The position numbers and the translations under genes were made by a program. This document shows positions 6,986-12,665 of a stretch of 12,665 bases of DNA, in pieces (position 1 is the first letter of the stretch; the number at the start of each line of letters is the position of its first letter). Origin of the DNA: JBIOUF01 sp044866695. Its GTDB lineage: Bacteria; Actinomycetota; Actinomycetes; Propionibacteriales; Nocardioidaceae. The stretch is from contig JBIOUF010000199.1 of assembly GCA_044866695.1 (NCBI GenBank), positions 1 to 12,665 on the forward strand, written 5' to 3'. Below the pieces are notes generated by a model. The model did no database searches. It was given only the letters and a program-made list of their open reading frames with translations, and was not told the DNA's origin.

Positions 6986-7300
6986 CGCTGCCATCTCGAG
7001 GCCACAGCGCTGGGCGCTATTCGCCCGTCTGTCGCCAACGCTATAAGCCAAGACGGTCGGCAACGCGTGGCGGCGCCCGCGAGCGACGTTCTTGCTCGTA
7101 CGGGACGGCCGCAGCACACACTGGGATCGTCCCGGTAGATCCTCCGTTGACCGGAAGCACGCTCATCCGCTGTCCGGACGTTCCGGAAGCCGATCGGCTT
7201 GCGGGACGCAAGTCTTCGCTCTGTGCGCATAGTGCCGAGATCCGGACGTTCACGGGGACCCCGCCTCGATGGCGGGCCCTCTTCAGGAGACTTCTCTCGT
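6986..7300. other. Intergenic stretch without a recognisable gene
   Basis: This stretch separates the acyl-CoA synthetase remnant from the TetR operator. All six frames were considered and none shows a recognisable family. A small palindrome CCGGA-CGT-TCCGG lies at 7175-7187, and part of it (CCGGACGTTC) recurs at about 7241. It may contain further decayed sequence of the synthetase or promoter elements for the TetR gene; neither is supported. Confidence 0.4.
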
Positions 7301-7322
7301 AAGTGGGGAATACTCCCCACTT
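7301..7322. promoter_or_regulatory. Palindromic operator upstream of the TetR gene
   Basis: AAGTGGGGA (7301-7309) and TCCCCACTT (7314-7322) are perfect reverse complements separated by ATAC, a 22 base dyad 18 bases before the GTG start of the TetR gene. Size and symmetry match operators of TetR dimers. The AATACT inside resembles a -10 element, so binding would block the promoter. This suggests autorepression and control of the co-oriented LLM/MDR/NmrA genes. No second copy was seen elsewhere in the window. Confidence 0.7.
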
Positions 7323-7340
7323 GGAGTAGGTTCTGCCCTC

Positions 7341-8015
7341 GTGAACCTCAGAGCAGACGCCGCCCGCAACCGGGCCGCCATCGTCGAGGCCGCGCGAGCG
7401 GTGTTCGCCGAACAGGGCCTGGACGCCCCGCTGGACGAGATCGCCCGCAGGGCGGGGACCGGCAACGCCACGCTGTACCGCCGCTTCCCCACGCGCGGTG
7501 ACCTGATCGCGGCAGTGTTCGCCGAGTCGTTGGCCGAGCACCTCGACGCGGTCGAGGCCGGCCTGGCGGAGGAGGACCCGTGGGACGGGTTCGCCTCCTA
7601 CATCCGGGCCGTGGCAGCGATGCAGGCCCGCGACCGGGGTATTGCAGATTTGGTCACAACGGACCTGTCCTCGGCCCCGGAGATCGAGGAGCTGCGCTCG
7701 CGCGCCTTCGCGGGTCTGGTGCGCCTGGTGGACCGTGCCCACGGCGCCGGGGTGCTGCGCGCTGACTTCACCACCCAGGACGTGGTGGTGCTGATGATGG
7801 CCAATGCCGGTCTGGTCGAGCGCGCCCATGACATCAGCGCCCAGGCCTCATCGCGCCTGGTCCACGTGCTGCTCGACGGTTTCCAGGCCTCGGCCGCGAC
7901 CGCCGGACCCCCGCCTCCCGGCGCCCGTGAGACCGAGCAGGCCATGCGCCGCAACGGCGAGCGCCGCCTGGGCTCGACCTGCCCGGCCATCTCTGCACCG
8001 AAGGAACAGTCCTGA
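7341..8015 (+). CDS. TetR/AcrR-family transcriptional regulator
   Basis: The 224-residue protein opens with a TetR DNA-binding domain: an amphipathic helix (NRAAIVEAARAVFAEQGL) and the HTH (PLDEIARRAGTGNATLYRRF, residues 30-49) ending P-T-R-G-D-L. The remaining ~160 residues form the ligand-binding/dimer domain, with EDPWDGFASYI and a helix DVVVLMMANAG. The last ~40 residues are Pro/Arg-rich and probably disordered. The start is GTG 7341, which places the operator at 7301-7322 immediately upstream; an open extension to ATG 7269 would translate the operator and is rejected. The stop overlaps the ATG of the LLM remnant by one base (TGATG), and AAGGAAC precedes that junction, indicating translational coupling in an operon of redox enzymes. 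Its ligand is unknown, plausibly an electrophile or quinone-like compound given the neighbours. Confidence 0.92.
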   Translation: MNLRADAARNRAAIVEAARAVFAEQGLDAPLDEIARRAGTGNATLYRRFPTRGDLIAAVFAESLAEHLDAVEAGLAEEDPWDGFASYIRAVAAMQARDRGIADLVTTDLSSAPEIEELRSRAFAGLVRLVDRAHGAGVLRADFTTQDVVVLMMANAGLVERAHDISAQASSRLVHVLLDGFQASAATAGPPPPGARETEQAMRRNGERRLGSTCPAISAPKEQS

Positions 8016-8260
8016 TGAGCCTCGAGCTTGGCGTCTACACGCTGGGCAACACGCCCCGGACCCCCGACGGCGGCTTCGGCCCGACGGCCCAGGCGATCCG
8101 TGACTCCCTCGAAGCGGCCCTCGCGGCCAACGCGAACGAGCGGGTCACCTGGAGCGGTCCGCACCGGCAGCGCCCGCTCACCGACGCCCTCATCGTGCCG
8201 CGCCCCCGCTGCGGGTCTGGCTCGGCACTGGTGGGAGCCCGTCGTCGCGAAGCACCTCAT
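8015..8260 (+). pseudogene. LLM-class flavin-dependent oxidoreductase, internally deleted remnant
   Basis: The first 30 residues (LELGVYTLGNTPRT, then GPTAQAIRDSLEA) are the characteristic start of a luciferase-like monooxygenase-fold oxidoreductase. At about 8116-8130 the sequence jumps to ALAANANERVTWSGPH and PLTDALIVPRP, which in full-length relatives lies far downstream. About 110-130 residues, including the GFGEHH-type flavin-site segment, are gone. After IVPRP the next family motif, PLRVWLGTGGSPSS, is in another frame (from 8206). Everything C-terminal to that is missing, leaving under 90 of some 340 codons. It keeps its start, coupled to the TetR stop, and the old frame runs on without a stop into the next gene. 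It cannot bind flavin. In intact clusters an LLM enzyme and a zinc-free MDR enzyme often occur together (recalled, not checked). Confidence 0.8.
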
Positions 8261-8293
8261 CAGCTCCACACACAACCAACCAGGAGAACCATC

Positions 8294-9226
8294 ATGAAGG
8301 CCTTCACCGTCACCGCCCGCGACACCCAACCCGCCGTGCAGGACCTGCCGCAGCCCGAGCCCGCTGCGGGGGAGGTGCTGGTCGAGGTCGAGGCCGCCAC
8401 CGTCAATGGCTTCGACGTCTCCGTGGCCGCCGGCTACGTCTTCGACATGCTGCCTCACGAGTTCCCCATCGTGCTCGGCCGCGACTTCGTCGGCACCGTG
8501 ACCGCCGTCGGCGACGGCGTCACTGACGTTTCGGTTGGCGATCGGGTTGCCGGCGTCATCCCGGGCGTCGAACTCGGACCCCGCACCGGCACGTTCGCTG
8601 AGCACCTCTCCGCCCCCGCCACCGCAGTGACCCGCGTCCCCGAGGGTGTCGAGGCTCAGCAGGCTGCCGTCATCGGGCTCGCCGGCGTCGCTGCCCTCGA
8701 CGCCCTCGAGGCCCTCGACGTCCAGCCGGGTGAGACCGTCCTCGTCTCCGGTGCCACCGGCGGCGTGGGCTCGATCGCCCTGCAGCTCGCCCTGGAGGCC
8801 GGCGCCACCGTCATCGCCACCGCACGCCCCGGCCAGGAGGACAAGTACGTCCGCGGTCTTGGCGCGACCCACACGGTCGACTGGTCCGGTGACCTCGCGG
8901 CCGCCGTGCAGGGCATCGCCTCCGACGGCGTCGACAAGGCGTTCCACTTCGCTGGCGACCCCGCCACTATCGCGCAGGTAGTCCGCAACGGTGGAGCCGT
9001 GGCCTCCACCCTCGGCGCGACTCCGGAGGCGCTCGGCCGCGACGACATCACGCTGGCCGGCATCATGGCCGCTGCCACCGCCGATAAGCTCGCGCACCTG
9101 CTCGCGCTCGTCGCCGACGGCAAGATCCGCGTCAACATCGAGGCGACCGTGCCCCTGGACCGAGCCCACGAGGCGCTCGGGCTGTTCACCGAGGGCACCC
9201 TCGGCAAGGTTCTCATCACCCGCTGA
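8294..9226 (+). CDS. Zinc-independent MDR NADP-dependent oxidoreductase (quinone reductase-like)
   Basis: The 310-residue protein follows the medium-chain dehydrogenase/reductase plan: a GroES-like N-terminal domain (1-115; EVLVEVEAATVNGFDV, then LGRDFVGTVTAVGDGV) and a Rossmann domain with the cofactor loop GATGGVG at 153-159, ending GKVLITR. The catalytic and structural zinc Cys clusters are absent, and GRDF replaces the GHE of zinc alcohol dehydrogenases. This places it with quinone oxidoreductase/enoyl reductase-like enzymes that use NADPH to reduce quinones or activated alkenes. The start is ATG 8294 with AGGAGA 6 bases upstream. The open frame extends back to 8015, but those upstream codons belong to the LLM remnant. 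It is followed by a strong hairpin and then the NmrA-like gene, probably in one TetR-controlled transcript. Cytoplasmic. Confidence 0.93.
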   Translation: MKAFTVTARDTQPAVQDLPQPEPAAGEVLVEVEAATVNGFDVSVAAGYVFDMLPHEFPIVLGRDFVGTVTAVGDGVTDVSVGDRVAGVIPGVELGPRTGTFAEHLSAPATAVTRVPEGVEAQQAAVIGLAGVAALDALEALDVQPGETVLVSGATGGVGSIALQLALEAGATVIATARPGQEDKYVRGLGATHTVDWSGDLAAAVQGIASDGVDKAFHFAGDPATIAQVVRNGGAVASTLGATPEALGRDDITLAGIMAAATADKLAHLLALVADGKIRVNIEATVPLDRAHEALGLFTEGTLGKVLITR

Positions 9227-9233
9227 CCCCACC

Positions 9234-9263
9234 GGCGCGGGCCGGTGTTCCCGGCCCCGCGCC
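9234..9263 (+). terminator. Strong GC-rich hairpin between MDR and NmrA-like genes
   Basis: GGCGCGGGCCGG (9234-9245) pairs with CCGGCCCCGCGCC (9251-9263) around the loop TGTTC, a 12 base-pair stem with one bulged base starting 8 bases after the MDR stop. No T-run follows. It could be an actinobacterial-type terminator or attenuator reducing expression of the NmrA-like gene, or a structure stabilising the upstream mRNA. Confidence 0.55.
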
Positions 9264-9295
9264 ACCGGCACACCCATCCCTGACTGGAGACACCC

Positions 9296-9943
9296 ATGAA
9301 CGTGACCGTGTTCGGCGCCACCGGCGGCGTCGGCTCCCAGGTCGTCGACCAGCTCCGCACTCGCGGGCACCAGGTCACCGCCTACGTCCGCAACCCCGAC
9401 AAGGTGCCCGCCGGATGGGGCGTCGATGAGAACATCAGCGTCGTCGTCGGCGAGCTCAGCGACGCCACCGCCGTTGACCGGGCCGTTCAAGGGGCCGACG
9501 CCGTCGTCAGCGCCCTGGGACCCAGCCTGGACCGCAACGCCACCGGCATGCCGCTGGTCGAAGGCACCCGCAACATCATCACCGCCATGCAGCGCCACGG
9601 CGTCCGTCGCTACGTCGGCAACGCCACGCCCAGCGTCCTGGACCCCCGCGAACAGCCGACCTGGCAGACCCGGGTCTCGACCTTCATGGCCAAGACCTTC
9701 CTGCGCCGCGCCTACGATGAACTGGTCGGCATGAGCGAGATCGTGATGACCTCAGGACTGGACTGGACGATCGTGCGCTTCCTCGCCCCCAAGGACGGAC
9801 CCGAGCGTGCGCACCTGCGTGAAGGGTTCTACGGCCACGACAAGCTGGGCTTCAACATCACCCGCGCCGACATCGCTGCTTTCACCGCTGCGCAGGTCGA
9901 CGACCCCAGCTACATCGGTGCCGCCCCAGGCATCAGCAACTGA
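9296..9943 (+). CDS. NmrA-like / atypical SDR NAD(P)-binding oxidoreductase
   Basis: The 215-residue protein begins with strand MNVTVFGATGGVG, the atypical-SDR cofactor motif G7-x2-G10-x2-G13. Arg32 and the KV in VRNPDKV suit NADP binding. It continues with the family's ADAVVSALGPS strand (about 68-78), GTRNIITAMQRHGVRRYVG, a TSGLDWTIVRF strand (about 152-162) and an ITRADIAAF segment near the end. It lacks the classical YxxxK tyrosine, as is usual for NmrA-like redox sensors and small NAD(P)H-binding reductases. GGAGA lies 5 bases before the ATG. It is 69 bases downstream of the MDR gene in the same orientation, so it is probably the last gene of the TetR module. It may reduce a small molecule or sense NAD(P)H; the sequence does not decide. 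Confidence 0.9.
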   Translation: MNVTVFGATGGVGSQVVDQLRTRGHQVTAYVRNPDKVPAGWGVDENISVVVGELSDATAVDRAVQGADAVVSALGPSLDRNATGMPLVEGTRNIITAMQRHGVRRYVGNATPSVLDPREQPTWQTRVSTFMAKTFLRRAYDELVGMSEIVMTSGLDWTIVRFLAPKDGPERAHLREGFYGHDKLGFNITRADIAAFTAAQVDDPSYIGAAPGISN

Positions 9944-9949
9944 GCAGAC

Positions 9950-10011
9950 GGATCGGCACGCGGAGCGTGCCACAGCGGGATCGTCACGCGGAGCGTGTCC
10001 ACAGCGGGATC
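9950..10011. repeat. Two tandem 28-29 base palindromic repeats
   Basis: The unit reads GGATCG, then G/T, then CACGC-GGA-GCGTG, then (T)CCACAGC. Copies start at 9950 and 9978, and a third GGATC at 10007 begins an incomplete unit. Each copy contains a perfect hairpin: GCACGC-GGA-GCGTGC at 9956-9970 and CACGC-GGA-GCGTG at 9985-9997. The pair lies 7 bases after the NmrA-like stop and before the end of the convergent TetR gene, so it may serve as a bidirectional terminator, a REP-like element or a protein-binding site. Confidence 0.7.
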
Positions 10012-10128
10012 CCGTTCCGGCCTCGGTCTCTCGGGTGGGGCGGGACAGACGAGAGCAACGGGCGCGGGCGGCTTGCGCTTGACAGTCATTCACGGTGTGA
10101 GCACGTCCGGCGGTGACCTCCATGAGCT

Positions 10129-10821
10129 CTACGTGTTGACCAGGAGCGCCCCATACGAGAGTTCCGAGACGGCCGACGGCGTGAGTCTCGGCCGCTGGAG
10201 CAGCTGTTGGGCGAGGGTGGTGAAGAGCCATGCCTTAAACTCGGGGACATTCCAGCCGGCCTCGACGACCAGGCTGCGGAACACGTCGTGGGCGAAGAGC
10301 GCGACGACGAGGTCGGTGGCCCGATCGGGGTCGAGCCCGGGGCGCAAGTGGTCGAGGTCGGCCAGCCGGGCCACCATCCGCCCCTGGCCGGCGCGCCGGT
10401 TGGCGGCAACGCCGCGCCAGTACTGCCCTACGTGGGGGTCGGCGGCTGCGGCGGTGACTACGGGCCAAAGCGGGGCGGCTCGCACGAAGATGTCGACGCC
10501 GTGCTCGACTGCGAGCGCCAAGACCCGCTGACCCGTGGTGGCGGTGAGCATGTCTCGCACCCAGTCGCGATGGGCGACGGGTGCCGCATCCTCCTCTCCC
10601 GCGGCAGTCACCTCGACGAGCTCGCACAGCAGGTGGCCCTTCGTCCGGAAGGTGTAGTAGAGAGTCTGGACAGCGACTCCTGCCTCCGTGGCGATGCGCT
10701 CCATGGTGGTCTCGGCGTACCCGTGGGTGATGAAGAGCTCACGGGCGCTGTCGAGCATCCTCCGGCGGGTCTGCCGAGCACGGTCGGCTCGGGTAGGCAC
10801 CGCACTCTTGACTTCGGCCAT
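10129..10821 (-). CDS. TetR/AcrR-family transcriptional regulator
   Basis: The 230-residue repressor has an N-terminal TetR domain: RARQTRRRMLDSARELFITH, then the HTH with TTMERIATEAGVAVQTLYYT (about 38-57) followed by F-R-T-K-G-H-L. The ~160-residue C-terminal ligand domain includes DPHVGQYWRGVAANRRAGQG and DRATDLVVALFAHDVFRSLV, typical of TetR regulators whose targets are adjacent genes. The start is ATG 10821, preceded by GTGAGG at short spacing; GTG 10830, three codons upstream in the same frame, is an alternative that would fit a leaderless message. It is divergent from the SRPBCC/membrane gene pair, with a 30 base nested palindrome between them at 10834-10863. It is therefore expected to repress itself and that pair. 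It is convergent with the NmrA-like gene. Confidence 0.92.
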   Translation of the reverse strand: MAEVKSAVPTRADRARQTRRRMLDSARELFITHGYAETTMERIATEAGVAVQTLYYTFRTKGHLLCELVEVTAAGEEDAAPVAHRDWVRDMLTATTGQRVLALAVEHGVDIFVRAAPLWPVVTAAAADPHVGQYWRGVAANRRAGQGRMVARLADLDHLRPGLDPDRATDLVVALFAHDVFRSLVVEAGWNVPEFKAWLFTTLAQQLLQRPRLTPSAVSELSYGALLVNT

Positions 10822-10833
10822 GCACCTCACTTT

Positions 10834-10863
10834 ACTAGAGAGGTCACTAGTGACTACTCTAGT
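10834..10863. promoter_or_regulatory. Nested 30 base palindromic operator between TetR and SRPBCC genes
   Basis: A perfect core TCACTAGTGA (10844-10853) is flanked by arms ACTAGAG (10834-10840) and CTCTAGT (10857-10863) that are themselves reverse complements. Only two position pairs break the symmetry of the whole 30 bases. This size can hold two TetR dimers. Rightward, TTTACT (10831-10836) and TACTCT (10855-10860), 18 bases apart, form a plausible promoter lying inside the dyad; leftward, the dyad ends 12 bases before the TetR ATG. Binding would shut off both genes. Confidence 0.8.
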
Positions 10864-10892
10864 GATGTCTCTTCGATCGCAAGGCGGCCTCG

Positions 10893-11330
10893 ATGGCGAT
10901 GATCAGGAACTCCGTGGTCCTCCATTGCGCGCCAGAGGTGGCCTTCGACTACCTCTCCGACCTCCGCGCAGAGCTGGAGTGGAACCCCAGCTGCCAGACC
11001 ATGGAGAAGCTGACCGAGGGCCCGGTAGGGCCGGGCACGAAGTACCGGGCGAAGTGGAAGGGCAGCCCGTACGTCGAGCTTGAGACCGTGGCGTTCGACC
11101 GCCCGCACGGCTGGACGATGCACAACGGTGGCCCGATCGAGGTCAGGTTCACCTGCCGCCTGGAAGCGGTGCCGGAAGGGACCAGGCTGCACGCCGACTT
11201 CGAGCCGACGCCTCACGGCTGGTTCCGGCTCGTCTTCCCGATCTTCTTGTACATGATCCGAAGGCAGGAGAAGGCCAACATGGACCTCCTCCGCGACGCC
11301 GTCGAAAGGCGCGCCAAGGCCCGCGGATGA
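10893..11330 (+). CDS. SRPBCC-family (polyketide cyclase/START-like) protein
   Basis: The 145-residue protein has the SRPBCC helix-grip layout: a first strand (MIRNSVVLHCAPEVAFDYLS), a short helix pair with DLRAELEWNPSC, a central sheet (GTKYRAKWKGSPYVELETV, then PIEVRFTCRLEAVPEGTRLH) and a long C-terminal helix from about 115. Such proteins bind hydrophobic ligands in an internal cavity; most short single-domain members have no known reaction. The C-terminal helix contains a hydrophobic run (RLVFPIFLYMI, 112-122), which may touch the membrane. AAGG lies 8 bases before ATG 10893. A second in-frame ATG is at 10899. It is divergent from the TetR gene, and its stop overlaps the next start (ATGA), so the two proteins are translationally coupled. 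A role in binding the inducer or a lipid-like compound is plausible but inferred. Confidence 0.88.
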   Translation: MAMIRNSVVLHCAPEVAFDYLSDLRAELEWNPSCQTMEKLTEGPVGPGTKYRAKWKGSPYVELETVAFDRPHGWTMHNGGPIEVRFTCRLEAVPEGTRLHADFEPTPHGWFRLVFPIFLYMIRRQEKANMDLLRDAVERRAKARG

Positions 11331-11689
11331 GGTGGGCTGCAGGGACCGTGTCGATCCTGCTTGGTCTGGGCTTCGGGATTCCTTGCGCCCTGGGGATCCA
11401 CCACTTCGCCCAGACCAGCCAGGTGTGGACGTTCCTGGGTTTCCCGACCTACGGGAACGGTCCGTTCGAGCGAATCGGCCTACCCACCAACACCGAACTC
11501 CTCGTGGGGTTACTTCTTGTGTGCCTCGCCGAAGTCGCCGTGGGTGCGCTGCTCTGGGCGGGCGCTACCCATGCGCCGACCATGAGCTACGCACTGCTGC
11601 CGTTCGAGTTCGCCTTCTGGATCGGATTCGCACTCCCGGTCGGACCGCCGCTAGGCATCGTCCGAACCGTATTGCTGCTATTGGCTTGA
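11327..11689 (+). CDS. Small four-helix integral membrane protein of unknown function
   Basis: The 120-residue protein is strongly hydrophobic, with probable transmembrane segments at about 3-23, 57-79, 86-104 and 107-120. Between the first two is an external-type loop rich in aromatic, Gly and Pro residues (HHFAQTSQVWTFLGFPTYGN). The family was not recognised; the shape resembles small DoxX/DUF4345-like membrane proteins without clear motifs. The ATG lies inside the SRPBCC stop (ATGA, 4 base overlap), so it is expressed with that gene under the TetR-controlled promoter. No signal peptide cleavage site is evident. It may act with the SRPBCC protein at the membrane; that is inference from coupling alone. 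Confidence 0.78.
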   Translation: MRWAAGTVSILLGLGFGIPCALGIHHFAQTSQVWTFLGFPTYGNGPFERIGLPTNTELLVGLLLVCLAEVAVGALLWAGATHAPTMSYALLPFEFAFWIGFALPVGPPLGIVRTVLLLLA

Positions 11690-12171
11690 ACGCTGAGCCA
11701 CCTGGCACCGCGCAAGCGGCCGGTAGCCCTAACTGGGCCGGAGGGACGCAAGTCTCGGGTCACACGCGTCGCACCGTCCCGCAAGGCGAACCCTTCATGG
11801 GACACCCACTGATCAGCCAGCGTGCCGACTGCCGAGCGTTCCGCAAGGCCCGTCCGGAAGTCGTCACCGGGACAGGGACGCCTTGCGGTAGCACTCCCAG
11901 GCGCAGCGACCTGCCCGGTTGGGCGGCTCCACGATGTTCGTGCCACCTGAGCAACCAGACGCGCTCTCCATGGCCGGACGTGCTCAGGTTCCGGGCGACA
12001 CCTCTGGATTCGCGAACTTCCAGCCTGCCCGGGCGACTCACGGCACTTGAACCAGGTGGACAGGAAGTGAGCGGAGAACGAGCACCGGCTGGTCTGTGAT
12101 GTGACCAGCGCCGGGACCTACCTTCACGTCGCAGCGGGCGGACGCTCGCCGGCACCGGAAGGAGTCCCACC
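11690..12171. other. 482 base intergenic region with one inverted repeat
   Basis: No convincing gene was found on either strand. Long open frames cross it, but their translations are Arg/Pro/Ser-rich with no recognisable family. Near its right end is an inverted repeat GCTGGTC (12088-12094) and GACCAGC (12103-12109) around TGTGATGT, 62 bases before the Tat-signal gene. The promoter of the Tat/DUF4331 genes is expected here, and the repeat may be part of its control. No clear -35/-10 pair was identified. Confidence 0.5.
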
Positions 12172-12414
12172 ATGTCCGACCTCTCCAGGCGGTTGTTCCT
12201 CGGCGCGGCGGGAGCGGCCAGCGCCGCGGCCGTGGCCGGCAGCGCCCTCGATGCGCCGGAGCGGCCTCCGCGCGACCTGACCGGCCCGATCGTCGCGCGC
12301 GTCAGTGACGTCGCCAGCGGCGAGGTCACCGTGTACGTCGGCACCCGCGAGCTCCGGCGCCACGACCCCGCCCTCGCCGCGTCGCTGGCCCGGGCCGCCG
12401 CATCCGCCCACTGA
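12172..12414 (+). CDS. Small exported protein with Tat signal peptide
   Basis: The 80-residue protein begins with a twin-arginine signal: S5-R6-R7-L-F-L, followed by an Ala-rich hydrophobic stretch (GAAGAASAAAVAGSA, about 11-25). The mature part of roughly 50 residues contains a small beta-type segment (IVARVSDVASGEVTVYVGTRELRRHD) and an Ala-rich C-terminal helix. GGAAGGAG lies 7 bases before the ATG. It is 37 bases upstream of the DUF4331 gene in the same orientation, and small Tat-signal proteins of this kind accompany DUF4331 genes in actinobacteria (recalled, not checked). Export in the folded state suggests assembly with a partner or cofactor in the cytoplasm. Function is unknown; the association with the DUF4331 product is inferred. 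Confidence 0.85.
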   Translation: MSDLSRRLFLGAAGAASAAAVAGSALDAPERPPRDLTGPIVARVSDVASGEVTVYVGTRELRRHDPALAASLARAAASAH

Positions 12415-12451
12415 GCCTCATCCACCAACCAGCCCCGAGGAGCCACCAGCC

Positions 12452-12665
12452 ATGTCGTCCCACCGCGAAGCGCCCGAGATCTCCAAGGACCCGGTCGCCG
12501 ACAGCACCGACGTGTACGCCTTCGTCAGCCCCGACCGCCCGGACACGGTCACGCTGATCGCCAACTACATCCCCCTGCAGGGTCCGGCCGCCGGGCCGAA
12601 CTTCTACGAGTTCGGCGACGACGTCCTCTACGAGATCCACGTCGACAACGACGGCGACGCCAAGC
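12452..12665 (+). CDS. DUF4331-domain protein, N-terminal part (cut by window edge)
   Basis: The first 71 residues match the highly characteristic start of DUF4331 proteins: SSHREAPEISKDPVADSTDV, YAFVSPDRPDTVTLIANYIP, then PNFYEFGDDVLYEIHVDNDG. The family is typically about 450-500 residues, so most of the protein lies beyond the right edge. GAGGAG lies 9 bases before ATG 12452. No signal peptide is present in this part, although the preceding gene encodes a Tat signal, so the two products may be exported separately or the DUF4331 protein may stay inside. The biochemical role of DUF4331 is not established. It forms an operon with the Tat-signal gene. Confidence 0.93.
   Translation, partial: MSSHREAPEISKDPVADSTDVYAFVSPDRPDTVTLIANYIPLQGPAAGPNFYEFGDDVLYEIHVDNDGDAK

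Noticed and set aside
7203..7215. The 13-mer GGGACGCAAGTCT recurs near 11743
   Set aside because: At this length and GC content, a chance repeat in a 12.7 kb window is expected about as often as not, and the flanks do not match.
7598..9598. A 666-codon open frame on the minus strand
   Set aside because: It lies antisense to the TetR, MDR and NmrA-like genes, and its translation is low-complexity Gly/Asp/Val-rich with no family. This is the usual mirror of high-GC codon use.
11760..12446. A 228-codon minus-strand frame covering the intergenic region and Tat gene
   Set aside because: Arg/Ser/Pro-rich translation with no recognisable motif, antisense to the well-supported Tat-signal gene.
1..12665. 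tRNA, rRNA, CRISPR array, insertion sequence or integrase
   Set aside because: No clover-leaf-like or rRNA signature, no regular spacer repeats, and no transposase or recombinase motif was found on either strand.

Overview
The window is high-GC DNA with actinobacterial features: G/C-ending codons, GTG starts, AGGAGG-type ribosome binding sites, TetR and AraC regulators, and a Tat-exported protein next to a DUF4331 protein. It looks like a chromosome segment from a Nocardioides-like or related Actinomycetota. That placement is inferred from protein style, not from a marker gene. No rRNA, tRNA, CRISPR array, transposase or integrase was seen.

Layout. (1) 1-700: the start of a leftward membrane protein runs off the left edge, then two adjacent inverted repeats, then a short rightward DUF6069-like membrane protein that has lost its first helix. 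(2) 836-2330, minus strand: a composite pseudogene zone. The C-terminal two thirds of an Asp-box sialidase, carrying several single-base frame lesions, abuts the remains of a fatty-acyl-CoA synthetase that has a large internal deletion and a frameshift. (3) 2488-5280, minus strand: an apparently intact catabolic gene set (two classical SDR dehydrogenases and an alpha/beta hydrolase), divergent from an AraC-type regulator at 5573-6547. The acyl-CoA synthetase remnant lies downstream in the same orientation and was probably once part of the set. (4) 6660-6985, minus strand: a decayed C-terminus of a second, different acyl-CoA synthetase. (5) 7301-9943, plus strand: a TetR gene behind a clean palindromic operator, a drastically deleted LLM flavin oxidoreductase, a zinc-free MDR oxidoreductase and an NmrA-like NAD(P)-binding protein. 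The LLM remnant is in frame with the MDR gene, giving a misleading 403-codon open frame. (6) 9950-10011: two tandem copies of a 28-29 base palindromic repeat between convergent genes. (7) 10129-11689: a second TetR gene, a nested 30 base palindrome, then an SRPBCC protein and a small membrane protein whose frames overlap by four bases. (8) 12172-12665: a small Tat-signal protein followed by the start of a DUF4331 protein.

How it works together (inference): the window carries three locally regulated modules, each pairing a regulator with its targets: AraC with hydrolase/SDRs, TetR with redox enzymes, and TetR with SRPBCC/membrane protein. They are separated by gene debris. The five broken or shortened genes (DUF6069, sialidase, two acyl-CoA synthetases, LLM oxidoreductase) point to an accessory region undergoing deletion and decay without a visible mobile element. 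Some one-base lesions sit in short homopolymers and could be assembly errors; the large internal deletions cannot be explained that way.
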